Position numbers and translations under genes: made by a program
Notes under the pieces: generated by a model
Database searches by the model: none
Told to the model about the DNA's origin: nothing
The model's input: only the letters and a program-made list of their open reading frames with translations
Assembly (NCBI RefSeq): GCF_008831285.2
Contig: NC_045146.1
Coordinates: 23,453,703 to 23,517,702 of the forward strand
DNA from: Nymphaea colorata
Lineage: Eukaryota; Streptophyta; Magnoliopsida; Nymphaeales; Nymphaeaceae
Reading direction: 5' to 3'
DNA length: 64,000 nt
Shown here: positions 37,279 through 49,699 of the stretch, piece by piece
Position numbering within the stretch: position 1 is the first letter of the stretch
Layout of the letters: every line of letters starts with the position of its first letter

Positions 37279-38671
37279 ATGGGTCGTGGTAAGATAGAGA
37301 TAAAGAGGATAGAGAACACGACGAATAGGCAGGTGACGTTCTCGAAGAGGAGGGCGGGGATCATCAAGAAGGCGAAGGAGCTGACCGTCCTCTGCGACGC
37401 TCATGTCTCCCTCATCCTCTTTTCCAGCACTCAGAAGCTTTTTGAGTACTGTAGCCCTACCACCACGTATGCTTCTTCTTTTCCTTCTCTCTATCTCTCT
37501 CTCTCTTTCTCTCTATCTGATGCTTTCCTTTACTAATTTGTGAAAAGGATGAAGAAAATGATCGATCGGTATCAGCAAGTAACTGGAACCAATTTGTGGG
37601 ACTCCCATTATGAGGTAAAGTATTCTTTTGAAGGATTCCTGATTTCTTGTTCGTTTTCTGGGGTTCAGTTTAGATCTTTTATTCAATATTCTCAGCGTAT
37701 AGCCAATAAGTAGGTTTGATATATATGCAAAAGAAAATTTGTCATCGTTATCGTCGTTAATATCATTATCATCATTATTTTCTTTGGTAAATACTGTCAT
37801 TAATGAATGATCATTTGAAATTGTTGCTTCATAGAGTATGCAAAAGGAATTTAACAAACTCAAGGAGAAAAACGAAAGGCTCCGCAAGAGCATCAGGTTT
37901 CTCTCTCTCTCTCGCTCTCGCTCTCGCTCTTTTCAGATATTGCTTCCCTCTTTATTTATGACTAATTTTCTCTGGCATGTCTTCCAGACAAAGGATTGGG
38001 GAAGATCTTGATGAATTAAACCATTCTGAGCTGTGCGGTCTTGAGCAAAATCTCAGCGAAGCACTTAAGAAAATCAGATTAACACTTGTATGTTTTTTCT
38101 TTTTTTTTAATCCTTGCGTCTAAAATTCTCCGTTTGTCTATTTCTGTTTTACACGATAGGACCAGTGCAGAGCACCTGTTTCTTTACCGCATACATTAGT
38201 TGGTGAGCTTTGATGCTTAAGGTTGTTACTTATTCACCGTTAATCTTATTGTCTATGTGCATCAGGAGAACAAAATCAAAAGACAAATTGATACTTCTAG
38301 GAAAAAGGTAAATGGGCTGTCGAAATCCAACATTTATTTTGTGGGCATGGATTAACGGTGATTCTTGGTGCAGATAAGGTTAGCCGATGACCCTAGAAAC
38401 AAAGGTTTCAGGGTATATAACTTGAACCATGCTTTGAAGTCATGCCATTTGCTTTATGTGGGTGTGATCAACTTACCTTCTTTTCACTCCTTTTGATAAA
38501 CAGGAGTTACAAGAAGAAATCAACTGTAGTTTTGATGGAAGTGAAGATAATTATGAATCAATGATGGTTATAAGAAATAGTGATGCACAGCCATGCCCAG
38601 TACGCGTGCAACACAGCCATCCAAATCTACACGAAAGAGGATATGGATGCCATGATTTAAGTCTAGGATGA
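37279..38671 (+). CDS. AP3: APETALA3/DEFICIENS-lineage MADS-box protein (paleoAP3 type, B-class)
   Basis: Seven exons: 37279-37466, 37548-37614, 37835-37896, 37988-38087, 38266-38307, 38374-38412 and 38504-38671, giving 221 residues. The first five exon sizes (188, 67, 62, 100, 42 nt) match those I recall for AP3/PI-clade genes. Residues 1-60 are the MADS DNA-binding domain ([20 protein letters not shown], then [20 protein letters not shown]). The I and K regions follow, with [16 protein letters not shown] in the K domain. The C-terminus carries the PI-derived motif [14 protein letters not shown] (about 197-210) and ends [10 protein letters not shown], the paleoAP3 motif (consensus-like YGxHDLRLA), not the euAP3 motif. 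AP3 proteins pair with PISTILLATA-type partners and specify petal or tepal and stamen identity. The sixth exon is only 39 nt and reads [13 protein letters not shown], poorly matching the usual K3-end sequence. Introns are short (66-220 bp). Confidence 0.93.
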
Positions 38672-41600
38672 ATGTTTTGGTTGTTGTCTTAGTAAGGTCG
38701 AGTATGCAGACTCTTTTTAATTAGAATTAGGTTAGGTGTTTCCTTTGTTTTCACTGGCACAGTGTGTGCCTTGCTGATATATGGACAATCTAAAGTATGA
38801 AATGCAGTTCTTGATTTTGACGCCTTGTCAGTCTTATAATTATTAAATCTCTATAATGGTGTGCTTCCAGATGAGATCTCCTTGATTAGACTTTCACATC
38901 TTTTATCCCAAAAAGTTCGCCCCCTTAAATCTATGGGAGATTGTTGGTTAACCGGATTTTGTTGCACAGCCTCCTCCATACTTGTGGCAAAGTACTTAAT
39001 TTATTGTCGTTTACTGCCTTCCTTTTTTGCTAACGTCATTTTATCTTGTCAAATTAGAGTTTGCTTTGGGATTCATAGTCACTCCATCATGCCCTTGAAT
39101 AATTCTGCCAACAAAGAATAAAAGCGTGAGCCACTCAACCCTACGGCCAAAAGTTAACTTGTCAGTTCTTGATCATTGTGGCCCTAAAGCTTGAGAATCT
39201 TATACAAGGGATAGATCAAGCGTGCACCGATGGAAGATTATTGGGCCACTTCGTCTTTTGCGATAGTTTTGCTCAAGGGTTAGAGAGAGAGAGAGAGATC
39301 GTTGTTTTGATGTTGGGATAGTGCATTACATCACATGAGAGCAATTAGGTTTCTCCTCCTGTTTGCATGAAGTAGCACATCACTTCGTTGGCATTATTTT
39401 CTTTCCCCATTTTTATGGTGTGAAGAACCAATCCATCAGCCGAAGGTACAATTATTTATTTACAACTGCCATGCTTCGGTGTCTGCAGAGCAAAAACCAC
39501 CCTGTACTTTCTCCCTCTCTCACAGGAAAATTCTCTGGTAACTTCTGGTTGCAGACACGATACAATAAATTCCACCATACTACTTATCTTGTTATCTATC
39601 TCTTAATACGGCACACATTTAAGCATCAAATTGTTGACGATGAAAGCACCATATGCATAGTGTGCTGAGGTGACCCATATACAAGTGAACGAACAATTGT
39701 TAACAGTAAACAAATTCTGCCTTGTATAATGCGCTGAGCAGTCTGAACTGGGTCATACATGGTTACCAAATGCTTTTAACTCTTCAGCCAATGCTTTTAG
39801 ATCTGAATTTGTGGTCACAACATGTCCGCACTTCCCTGTCTTGATGCAAAATAAGTGCACAACTGTATAGCAGGAGCCAGGAGTAAATGGGTTTGATGCT
39901 TGGGACAGCTAGCATGTCTAAAAAATGCAAGAGGTTGGAATCATCCGCACTCCACCCTCTCTCCACGTCCAGAAATATCAAACGAGGTGCATTACGAAAT
40001 GAAGGGAGCGTGATCTCAAGTACTTTTTGCCTCTTATACGAATTTGTGGTCCTGTGCATGTTTGTCATTAAGAAGGTTAAGGTTACCCAACAAGAGTAAC
40101 TTGATATGTTCTCTTACGTCCACGTGAAACCCAATATCTTGACGTGTTTGAGTTCGCTCACGAAGAATTAAAGAGCAAGATGTGTTTAGGGCCCAAATCT
40201 TCAGCTACATGTGGGCCGGAAACCGGTGGGACCCTGCCCGGCGCCATTGTCGCCGGTATTTCACTCAGACTGACACTGCTAGGATGATAAAGCCCGTCCG
40301 GCCGGTGCTCTTCCATAGCTCACATTTAAGATGCAAGTAAATGCGTCTGATGTTATTCTTGCCAATGGTACATTGGTTCAGCAGATGATTGAGGGAAAAT
40401 TTAGTGTGCCCATGCAACTATGGTACTGTGTCTGCAGAATCCACTAGAGGTCAGATGGAAATCAGATTCAACGCATTAGAAATTGACAAAATCCTCAAGC
40501 CAGATTATTTCAAGCACTTGCAACACTAGATGGGTACAAAGATGCCAGATTGAAAATTTGGATCTGCAAAGTGAGCTGTGCGTGGTTATGTTTTCGAACC
40601 ATCTTCTCGATTTGATGAATATCCACAGGGCAGGCAGCATCAGTATATAGTTTTTGTGGTAGTTTCATCACTGGAAAGACCAACTGTTTGATGGAAGTCC
40701 CGTATCCACAGTTTTTACCAAATTGTTCAGAAAAGGTAGAAATCAGATCGCCATTTCACCTCTGTTGCCTTGCACTTTTTCCTGTTTCCGAAAAGTCGTT
40801 GAAATTTTACTTGATGACTTAAAGTGAGCAACTTTCACGGGTCCTCTCGGCATGATTTGTTGTTTTGAAAAATTTAGTCAATGTTTTTGCAGGTTTTTTT
40901 TGGAGCTGTACATGCTTGGGACATACTGAAATTGAAAATTTGACCAATTCTTGGCTTTCCCAACATCCATTTCATGATGCCCGCAAAAACTGTTTTCACC
41001 ATGCCATCATGAACAGATTAGTTAATTGCAACGACTAAAATCTCATGCCTTTTCTTTTGATGCGTTTCAATCGATTATCACGAAAAATTGAACACTATGA
41101 AACAATAATTTCCTTTTTTTCCTGACAAATATATAGTTGATTGTGGCATAAAAAACGTGTGTAAGGAATGTCCTTGGTTTTTCGTTTTCCTGATCTAATG
41201 CAAAATATATTTTTTTTGCTACTTACTTCTTCCTTCTCGATGCACGGAATAGTTGTGCTGCAGAGTTTCGTGCATCTTTTTACACCAAGGGCCACAGGCC
41301 GTACTGATCATGAAGCAAAATCTTCAATTAAACTCGTATTGTACTACATCAAAGGCAATTTTTTTGGTATGCCACTAAAAGTTGATGAACAGGTTCGGCT
41401 TTGAAGATGTTCTATAATTTCCTTCCCAATTAATCAAATAATATAAGCTAAATCTTATCAAATTCTAATCTTTAGACAATATGCGCTTCGAAGTTCAAAC
41501 TGATCTAGTAATGAAACTTGAGGCTCATCAGGCAGACGTTGAGATGGAGAAGCTTTCAGCACTTCCATTTTGCACCAGAACACGGGTGCCCGTTTCATCC

Positions 41601-42395
41601 AGAGCTCGAACCCCGTGGAAAGTGCAGAGAGAATTGGATGGCGGGGATTATGTAGCAGGAGATTGGATTAATTAAAGTCAAATCCTGAAATGCCGGTTCT
41701 TCTTGCGCCAACATAGACACTGATGGTCCGCCGCTTTTTCTCAAAGTCATAGGATCTTGAGCATCCGTTTGCTAAGGCCATCTCTCTCTCTCTCTCTCTC
41801 TTTCTGTTCTTGCAAGCTACTCTGCAAGCAGACACCATTTTAGACTTGGGTCCTGGTGATACTACCACATCCGACTGCTGATTTGTGGGTAATTTGTTGA
41901 AGTTAAAAAAGTTTTTGTATCTAGTCCGCAAACGATCTTTGAATTTATGAAATTGAACTTATGGGGCAAACGTTTATATAGATCTTTGTGACACATGGTT
42001 CAAGGTGCCCTTTTAAGGGTTCTGCTCTTGATCGAAGGCAAAGTGCTTCCACCAACGTATGATTAGTAACGTAGTTCACCACCACTTTGCCAAATTAACA
42101 AGAAAATTCTCCAAAGGAGCTGTCTTTTCATCTTTGATTTAAAAAAGTGTATCATTTCTTAGTGGATCATAAACAGAATCTTAACCATTCAAATGTGCAT
42201 TTTAATTTAGTAAAGCATCACGAATTGATGTTTATGTTGAAATTTGAGGAAAGCAATATCTTCAGCGTCAGGTTTGAAAGCATAAGTGGTCAGACGCAAA
42301 ATATTCAAATATGAGTGCTTTTTGACGGTCTAAGACGCAAATTCCATCAACCATAAACGCGTGAAGAGACCAACCTTCTGGACTCCAAAGAGAGC
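38672..42395. other. Intergenic region between the AP3-like and oxidoreductase-like genes
   Basis: This begins with the 3' UTR of the AP3-like gene. Several open frames of 60-100 codons exist (for example 38861-39121, 39363-39668 and 41481-41675) but none shows a recognisable domain, and their composition is that of random AT-rich sequence. Short GA and CT microsatellites lie at 39284-39298 and 41781-41800. The stretch 40180-40290 is locally GC-rich. Confidence 0.6.
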
Positions 42396-42716
42396 ATGCT
42401 AAGGAGAGGAATCTGTGGAAAGAGGATTGTGGGAGCAGACGTTCATAGGGGTCTTGGGCTTCTCAGACACGGGAACGGGGAGAACAGGGGGATGGAGGTG
42501 GAGATCATGAAGGATAAGACGGAGAAGGGGCCGGAGAAGAAGAAAGATGTTGGGAGCACGAAGATGTTCGACAGCCCGCCGGAGAAGCCTCTGCCCGGGG
42601 ACTGCTGCGGCGGCGGCTGCAATCCTTGCGTGTGGGATACCTATTACGAGCAGCTTGAGGAATATAACAACAGCAGATCCGGCGACGGGAACGAGCAGCA
42701 TCAACCGACCTCTTGA
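42396..42716 (+). CDS. Small oxidoreductase-like domain protein (OXLD1/YPL107W type)
   Basis: A single-exon gene of 106 residues. Residues about 61-89 read PPEKPLPGDCCGGGCNPCVW followed by DTYYEQLEEY, the hallmark of the oxidoreductase-like N-terminal domain, with Cys 70, 71, 75 and 78. Homologues in animals (OXLD1) and fungi (YPL107W) are small, mostly mitochondrial proteins of unknown biochemical function; the cysteine cluster suggests redox or metal binding. The first 28 residues are rich in Arg and Gly and almost free of acidic residues (MLRRGICGKRIVG), compatible with a mitochondrial presequence. A Lys/Glu-rich linker precedes the domain and a polar tail follows it. GC content rises over the coding part, in contrast to the flanks. 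An upstream non-coding exon cannot be excluded. Confidence 0.82.
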   Translation: MLRRGICGKRIVGADVHRGLGLLRHGNGENRGMEVEIMKDKTEKGPEKKKDVGSTKMFDSPPEKPLPGDCCGGGCNPCVWDTYYEQLEEYNNSRSGDGNEQHQPTS

Positions 42717-43782
42717 TTCTTCAATTAACACCAACAGATGGGTTGTTTTTCCATTCAATTCTTGCCTCCCCAATAGAATTTTTCTTTTCCTTCTTTGATG
42801 GGGAAAATTTATTCGTTGTTGTATCTTTCTGCTGGCTTCGTCGTCTTGGTAATTGTATAAGAGGCTGTTCTGGGGATCACCCAAATTGAATAAGAGACTG
42901 AATCTTTTCTGGCAGCGGATAATTTGGAAGATCGCTTGTTGGTTCGGTGTGTTTATCAAGGTTCCACGATGGAAAATTTGGGGCAAAAGTTTCAAATCTG
43001 ATCCAACAAAATATGTTGGCTGCATTTGGTGTGCAGTCTGGTAGGCCCAATGGGATCACTAAATTGAAAGGTCCAACGTGACAAAATCTCTGATTGCTCA
43101 GATAAATTATTTGAGATGCTCACCTTACAGCGCTCAACCAAGCAACAGTAAATCTCGGGTTATTTCCCGGTTTCAAAACAAAACTGTTTTTTCAATTCTT
43201 CATCCGGACTTGGGGGTCCAAGTATCCAACTGAAAGTTTGGCCAAAAAAAGAGAGTAAGTACTTGCGGCATCTATAAGAGAAATTCAATCTGCAATCTTT
43301 ATTCTGAATCTCCAATATTTTTTTTTAATTTGTTGTTCTTCAATTAGTTGACATACGGTTGTTGGTGTAATTGCATAAAGTGTCGAATTATTGTTCCAGC
43401 TTTCTCGTTCATCATTCATGACACTTTCCTCTATGTGCTTTGCATTTTAGAAACTCAAAGGGGTTTGATGCACTTGGTTGTTGTTGCCACACAAACAAAA
43501 ACATGTATAGATTTTTGGTAATAAAAATAATAACAAACTGTTCAATTATTTTACTACAAAGATTATGGCATGTTTAGTAAATGCTCTGCTTTATGAATCT
43601 TTTTCAATTTTTGGGACGAATTCATAAAACAAATTGTTAAATCGCCAAAAAAAGATGGGAAGTACTAACATCAAAGTTTTATATTGTCAGGTGAAGGATA
43701 AATTCTCTCAACCTGGGTGTAGTTTCTTAGTGTCACAAAGAAACAAACAAAAAACTCTAAAAAAGGAGAAAGATCTAGATAA

Positions 43783-43867
43783 GGAAAATATGTGCATCAT
43801 CAAGAAATCTCCAGATCAGGAAAATATGTGCATCATCAAGAAATCTCCAGATCAGGAAAATATGTGC
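43783..43867 (+). repeat. 36-bp tandem repeat, about 2.4 copies
   Basis: GGAAAATATGTGCATCATCA starts at 43783, 43819 and 43855. The first two full copies are identical. The 36-bp length keeps a frame open, which would read ENMCIIKKSPDQ twice inside an 86-codon open frame (43634-43894); I do not consider that frame a demonstrated gene. Confidence 0.9.
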
Positions 43868-44305
43868 TTTCTTTTTTACAATTACAAAATTTAATCAGTT
43901 TAGATTTTGCTATTCCAATAATAATGCTTATAGAGTGGATCATGTAGATCACTATTTGTGAAGATTAAAAGGAAAAAGGGTTTGAAAAATAGAGCTTTTA
44001 CTGAACCCTTTACGCGTCGTCCCGGTCACCCAACCCAACAGGTGGGTCCCGTTCGGGTGACCCATCGAGCTCATGAGCGAGGGTCAGGAATCAATTTCCT
44101 AAATGATGGACGGCCAGGATGAGTCGGAATGGCGCGGCAGGAGACATCTGAACCGTTTCTAAGTCTCCCTTCCGAAGGGGAGAGAGAGCCAGAGCGGGTG
44201 CCAAGATCTGCACTATGAAATCGAACGGTTGAGAAAGAGAGATCGAACAACCTTCCGGGAATCCAGACCGTCCAAATAATTGCCCTCCCTCCCCATACGG
44301 TACAA

Positions 44306-44311
44306 TATAAA
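44306..44311 (+). promoter_or_regulatory. Candidate TATA box of the coatomer alpha gene
   Basis: TATAAA lies about 40 bp before a (CT)n stretch (44349-44368) and about 550 bp before the ATG. With a spliced leader (44578 to 44804) the mature 5' UTR would be roughly 300 nt. Confidence 0.45.
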
Positions 44312-44854
44312 CGGGACATATCAAAAAGGCCCTCTCCCTAACTCACCCTCCTCTCTCTCTCTCTCTCCCACTCTTGTCGCTGCAATTCTCTGCGAGATCT
44401 GAATCGGAGAAGGCCTTCAATAAACCCCAACCTTCGTCTCCAAACCCCAATTTTGGTCTTTGGTGGCAGGGTTTGAGAGATCTCTTGCGGAATGGTGGCG
44501 CTGGCTATCTTCCTCTGCTGATCTGCCATCTTCCAATGGCCTGTGTCTGATCCAAGACACCCAAATTTCAGATCTAAGGTAATCCCGATGCCGCTTCTCG
44601 ATCTTACACCTATCACGCGTGCTGCTTTTGCTGCTTTTGGGATCGGTGCTTAAATCCGCTCCCATTTTTGCATTTTTCTTTGAGATCGATATTGATGTCA
44701 GGTGGGGTTTTGAAACCTTTGTTGATTTTGATGGATTTCTCAAAGTGGGATTTGGGTAAGGGTGCTATTAAGGTGCTGATCTTGGTTTCTTTTGTTGTTG
44801 TAGAAACAGTTGTTCTGATTGAGGCTAGGGTTAGGGTTGAGAAAGTTGGGCAAG

Positions 44855-47800
44855 ATGCTGACAAAATTCGAGACGAAGAGTAATAGAGTGAAGGGACTGA
44901 GTTTCCATAGCCAGAGACCATGGATTCTCGCGAGTCTTCACAGCGGAGTGATTCAGTTGTGGGATTACCGGATGGGAACCCTGATCGATCGTTTTGATGA
45001 GCATGATGGGCCGGTTCGTGGGGTTCATTTCCATCGGACGCAACCGCTTTTTGTCTCCGGAGGTGCGTGTTCTTTTCAACGATTTGTTTGCAATGAATTT
45101 TTTGTTCCTCTTCTTGAATTAGTATCGAGATCGTGAATTGTACGTGTTCATGTTACTACAGTGAATGTTCTGTGCGTCCGACAGTTAATGGCAAGCATTT
45201 GTGAACCAAATTAAATTTCTATCTTGGATCTCTCTGTTTATAGAGAATATGGCTATCGCTTCAATGATTGCATGGTGTTAATCAGATGTAGTTGTGATCT
45301 AACTGTATGCTTTGCCCAGATTCTATCTTCATGTGCTGTTTTTCAGAGTGGTCAAGCTTGGGGAAATGTGTTCTATTTCTTGGTTAGGCAGTTTATTATA
45401 TGTTTGGCAGACTGATGCATCGCGATGATGAATTTTATTTGTTTTTTTCTTTGGTGTTTTATTCTTGTACGCTTTCTTCAAATACTTTCTGGATCCGGCT
45501 ACTGGAGATATAATTGCATCGTAAAATGTTGGCGACAGTTACTTGTTTTGTGGTCTGATGCTGGATGGACTTAGAAATTTGTTCTCTCTTGTTTGTCGTT
45601 TCATTTTGTTTTTTTGTTTTCATTTATTATTTGGTTGATGGACTCGGATGAAGGAGGTTTGGAAGTGGACGATAGAAAATGGATTTGTTACTTCAAGCGA
45701 GAAACTCTGATTGCTTTTTTCCTGAAATTTTGTAAATTATCTTCGCAATGTGAATGCTATTGACCCAAGCTGAATGGAAATTTTCCTAGATTTTGCTGTC
45801 TGTACTGTTTAGATGGGCATATGCATTTGAAGCACGTTGTATTAATGAGTGGATGCATCTCTTTTGGTGTAAAGAAGAAACCATGTTGAATGGGTTCTTC
45901 TTTGTGGAAACCATTAGTTTCCCTGATTCTTCATTGTGGCCTCTAAATACTTATATGTTTTAACGATACCAAGTGTAGTAGTGGATACATGTTTAATTCT
46001 GCTGACAGGAACAGTCACATCGTGAAGGTTTGTGAACTACAAATTGTTTTAAAAGCATAAATCAGAAACGTTTGAGGAACAACAGTTTTATTGCTTTACT
46101 AACACATGTGGCACATTTTGCAGGAGATGACTATAAAATCAAAGTGTGGAATTATAAGATGCATCGCTGTCTATTTACCCTTCTTGGACATCTTGATTAC
46201 ATTCGTACAGTTCAGTTCCATAATGAATACCCATGGATTGTTAGTGCTAGTGACGACCAGACTATCAGGATTTGGAACTGGCAGTCACGCACTTGCATCT
46301 CTGTCTTGACTGGTCACAACCATTATGTTATGTGTGCATCCTTCCATCCTAAGGAGGATTTAGTAGTATCAGCTTCTTTGGATCAGACAGTTAGAGTGTG
46401 GGATATAGGAGCACTGAGGAAGAAAACTGTTTCCCCAGCAGATGATATCTTGAGGTTGACTCAGATGAACACAGACCTTTTCGGCGGTGTGGATGCTGTT
46501 GTTAAATATGTTTTGGAGGGTCATGATCGTGGAGTCAACTGGGCTGCTTTCCATCCTAGTTTGCCTCTCATTGTCTCTGGAGCAGATGATCGACAAGTAA
46601 AACTTTGGCGAATGAATGGTATGTAATTGAACTTTAGCTATTTTGAGCAATTTTTTTCTTTCTTTCTGTTTTCTTCTTCTGTAAAGCTATTTTTAGATTT
46701 TATACAGAGAATTACTACAATTGGTTGTTTCATTTTTTATTTGGTGGTTTGTAGATACAAAGGCTTGGGAAGTGGATACCTTGAGAGGCCACATGAATAA
46801 TGTTTCTTGTGTGATGTTCCATGCAAAGCAGGACATCATAGTATCTAACTCAGAGGATAAAAGTATCCGAGTTTGGGATGTGACAAAACGCACGGGTGTC
46901 CAGACATTCCGTAGAGAGCATGACAGGTTTTGGATTCTTGCAGCTCATCCAGAAATGAACCTGTTGGCAGCTGGCCATGATAGTGGTATGATTGTTTTCA
47001 AGTTGGAGAGAGAACGACCTGCTTTTTCAGTCAGTGGCGATTCCATCTTCTACACCAAGGACCGGTTCTTGCGGTTCTATGAGTTTTCAACTCAGAAAGA
47101 CATTCAATTGATACCCATTAGGAGGCCTGGGTCAACTACTTTAAATCAGGGCCCTAGAACATTGTCTTACAGTCCTACTGAAAATGCTGTCCTCATCTGC
47201 TCAGATGTTGATGGTGGTTCATACGAACTGTATATCATACCCAAAGACAGTGTTGGCAGGAGTGATACTGCTCAAGATGCAAAGCGAGGAGCTGGTGGTT
47301 GTGCGTTGTTTGTTGCTCGTAATAGGTTTGCTGTGCTTGACAAGAGTAACAACCAAGTGCTGGTTAAAAATCTGAAAAACGAAATAGTAAAGAAGAGCAG
47401 CCTACCCGTTGCTACAGATGCTATATTTTATGCTGGAACTGGAAATTTACTTTGCAGGGCAGAAGATAGGGTTGTAATATTTGATCTTCAGCAGAGGACT
47501 GTCCTTGGTGATCTTCAGACCCCTTTTGTCAAGTATGTTGTGTGGTCAAATGACATGGAAAGTGTTGCATTGCTTAGCAAGCATGCAATTATTATTGCAA
47601 ACAAGAGACTTGTTCACCGTTGTACTCTACATGAGACAATTCGTGTCAAAAGTGGTGCCTGGGATGATAATGGTGTCTTCATTTACACCACTCTGAACCA
47701 CATCAAGTACTGCCTTCCTAATGGAGATAATGGCATTATCAGGACCCTTGATGTTCCAATATACATTACAAAGGTTTCTGGGAACACCATCTACTGCTTG

Positions 47801-49699
47801 GATCGTGATGGGAAGAACCGTGCTATAGCTATTGATGCAACTGAGTATGTCTTCAAGCTTTCTTTATTAAGGAAGAAATATGACAACGTTATGAGCATGA
47901 TTAGGAACTCACAGCTCTGTGGACAAGCCATGATTGCTTATCTGCAGCAAAAAGGATTTCCAGAAGTTGCTCTTCATTTTGTCAGAGATGAGAGGACACG
48001 GTTCAATTTGGCCCTGGAAAGTGGCAACATTCAGATCGCAGTTGCTTCTGCAAAAGAGATAGATGAGAAAGATCACTGGTATAGGTTAGGAGTGGAGGCA
48101 CTACGACAAGGCAATGCTAGCATTGTTGAATATGCATACCAGAGGACTAAGAATTTTGAGAGACTTTCCTTTCTTTATCTCATTACTGGCAATATGGACA
48201 AGTTGTCTAAAATGTTGAGGATAGCTGAACTGAAGAATGATGTGATGGGGCAGTTCCATAATGCGCTCTATTTGGGTGACATCCAGGAGCGTGTCAAAAT
48301 TCTAGAAAGCGCAGGTCATCTGCCTCTTGCATATGTCACTGCTGCAGTACATGGGCTGACAGAAACAGCAGAAAGGCTTGAGGCTGAGTTGGGGGATAAT
48401 GCACCTGCTCTGCCTGCAGGAAAGAAGCGGTCACTTCTCATGCCTCCTGCACCGATATCATGCAGTGGTGATTGGCCATTGTTGAGGGTAATGAAAGGCA
48501 TCTTTGAAGGTGGACTGGATAATGTTGGCAAGGGAGGTCCTGAGGAAGAAGAAGATGAAGCTGATGGTGCAAACTGGGGTGAAGATTTGGATATTGTGGA
48601 TGTAGATGGACAGAATCATGTTGAAGTGATTGAAGATGGGGAAGTGGAAGAAGGGGATGAGGAAGAAGGTGGTTGGGATCTTGAAGACTTGGAGCTTCCT
48701 CCGGAGCTTGAGAATTCTAGTGCTGTTGCTAATTCTCGCACATCAGCATTTGTTGCACCATCACCAGGAATGCCAGTAAGTCAGATATGGATACAGAAAT
48801 CTTCTCTTGCTGGTGAGCATGCAGCTGCTGGTAATTTTGATACTGCAATGCGTCTACTGAGCAGGCAGTTGGGAATAAAGAACTTTGCTCCATTGAAGCC
48901 TTTCTTCTTAGAATTGCATTCAGGAAGCCATACATACTTGCGTGCCTTTTCATCAGCACCAGTTATCTCATTAGCTCTTGAGAAAGGGTGGACTGAATCT
49001 GCAAGTCCTAATGTAAGGAGCCCACCTGCACTTGTTTACAAGTTCGCTCAGTTGGATGAGAAGCTCAGAAGTGCCTATAAGGCCACCACAGATGGCAAAT
49101 TCAGTGAAGCTCTGAGGCTCTTCTTAAATATCCTGCATACTATCCCTCTTGTTGTTGTTGAATCAAGGAGAGAGGTTGATGAAGTGAAGGAGCTGATAGT
49201 TGTTGCAAAAGAGTATGTTCTGGGTCTGCGGATGGAAGTGCGCAGAAAAGAACTCAGAAATAATGCAGTCCAGCAGCAAGAGCTTGCAGCTTATTTCACA
49301 CATTGCAACCTCCAGAAAGTTCACTTAAGGCTTGCATTGTTGAATGCGATGAGTGTATGTTTCAAGGGGGGCAACTACGCCACAGCAGCAAGCTTCGCGC
49401 GGCGGCTTCTGGAGACAGACCCACCAGCTACTCAAGCATCCAAAGCTCGACAAGTCCTGCAAGCTTGTGAGAAGAATATGAAGGATGCCAATCAGCTCAA
49501 CTATGATTTCAGGAACCCATTTGTAGTTTGCGGGGCTACTTTTGTTCCAATATACCGCGGACAGAAAGATGTTGCTTGCCCATATTGTACATCACGTTTT
49601 GTTCCTGCCATTGAAGGGCAGCTTTGCACTGTATGTGATCTTGCAGTAGTTGGAGCAGATGCATCCGGGCTTCTTTGTTCAGCTGCCCAGATGAGATGA
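44855..49699 (+). CDS. COPA: Coatomer subunit alpha (alpha-COP)
   Basis: Three coding exons: 44855-45062, 46124-46618 and 46755-49699, phases consistent, 1215 residues, close to the usual plant length. Alpha-COP is the largest B-subcomplex subunit of the COPI coat, which forms vesicles on Golgi membranes and returns cargo to the ER; its N-terminal WD40 propeller binds dilysine (KKxx) signals. The start [20 protein letters not shown] is the conserved family N-terminus. WD40 repeats cover about residues 1-320 ([42 protein letters not shown]). The coatomer WD-associated region follows to about residue 780. An acidic linker (about 830-890, [11 protein letters not shown]) leads to the C-terminal COPI domain (about 890-1215), which binds epsilon-COP and ends with a zinc-ribbon-like Cys pattern ([14 protein letters not shown]). 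The last exon is 2.9 kb and uninterrupted. No frame damage is seen. Confidence 0.97.

Larger units (their letters stand above)
42717..44854. other. Intergenic region and promoter/leader of the coatomer gene
   Basis: The left part is the 3' flank of the small gene and AT-rich sequence. A three-copy 36-bp tandem repeat lies at 43783-43867. From about 44000 GC content rises towards the coatomer promoter. A candidate TATA box (TATAAA, 44306-44311) precedes a CT-repeat leader (44349-44368). A leader intron is likely, with donor AAG|GTAATC at 44579 and acceptor TTGTTGTAG at 44803. Confidence 0.65.

Noticed and set aside
41481-41675. 64-codon open frame on the plus strand
   Set aside because: No domain, no neighbouring exon, and length within chance expectation for this composition.
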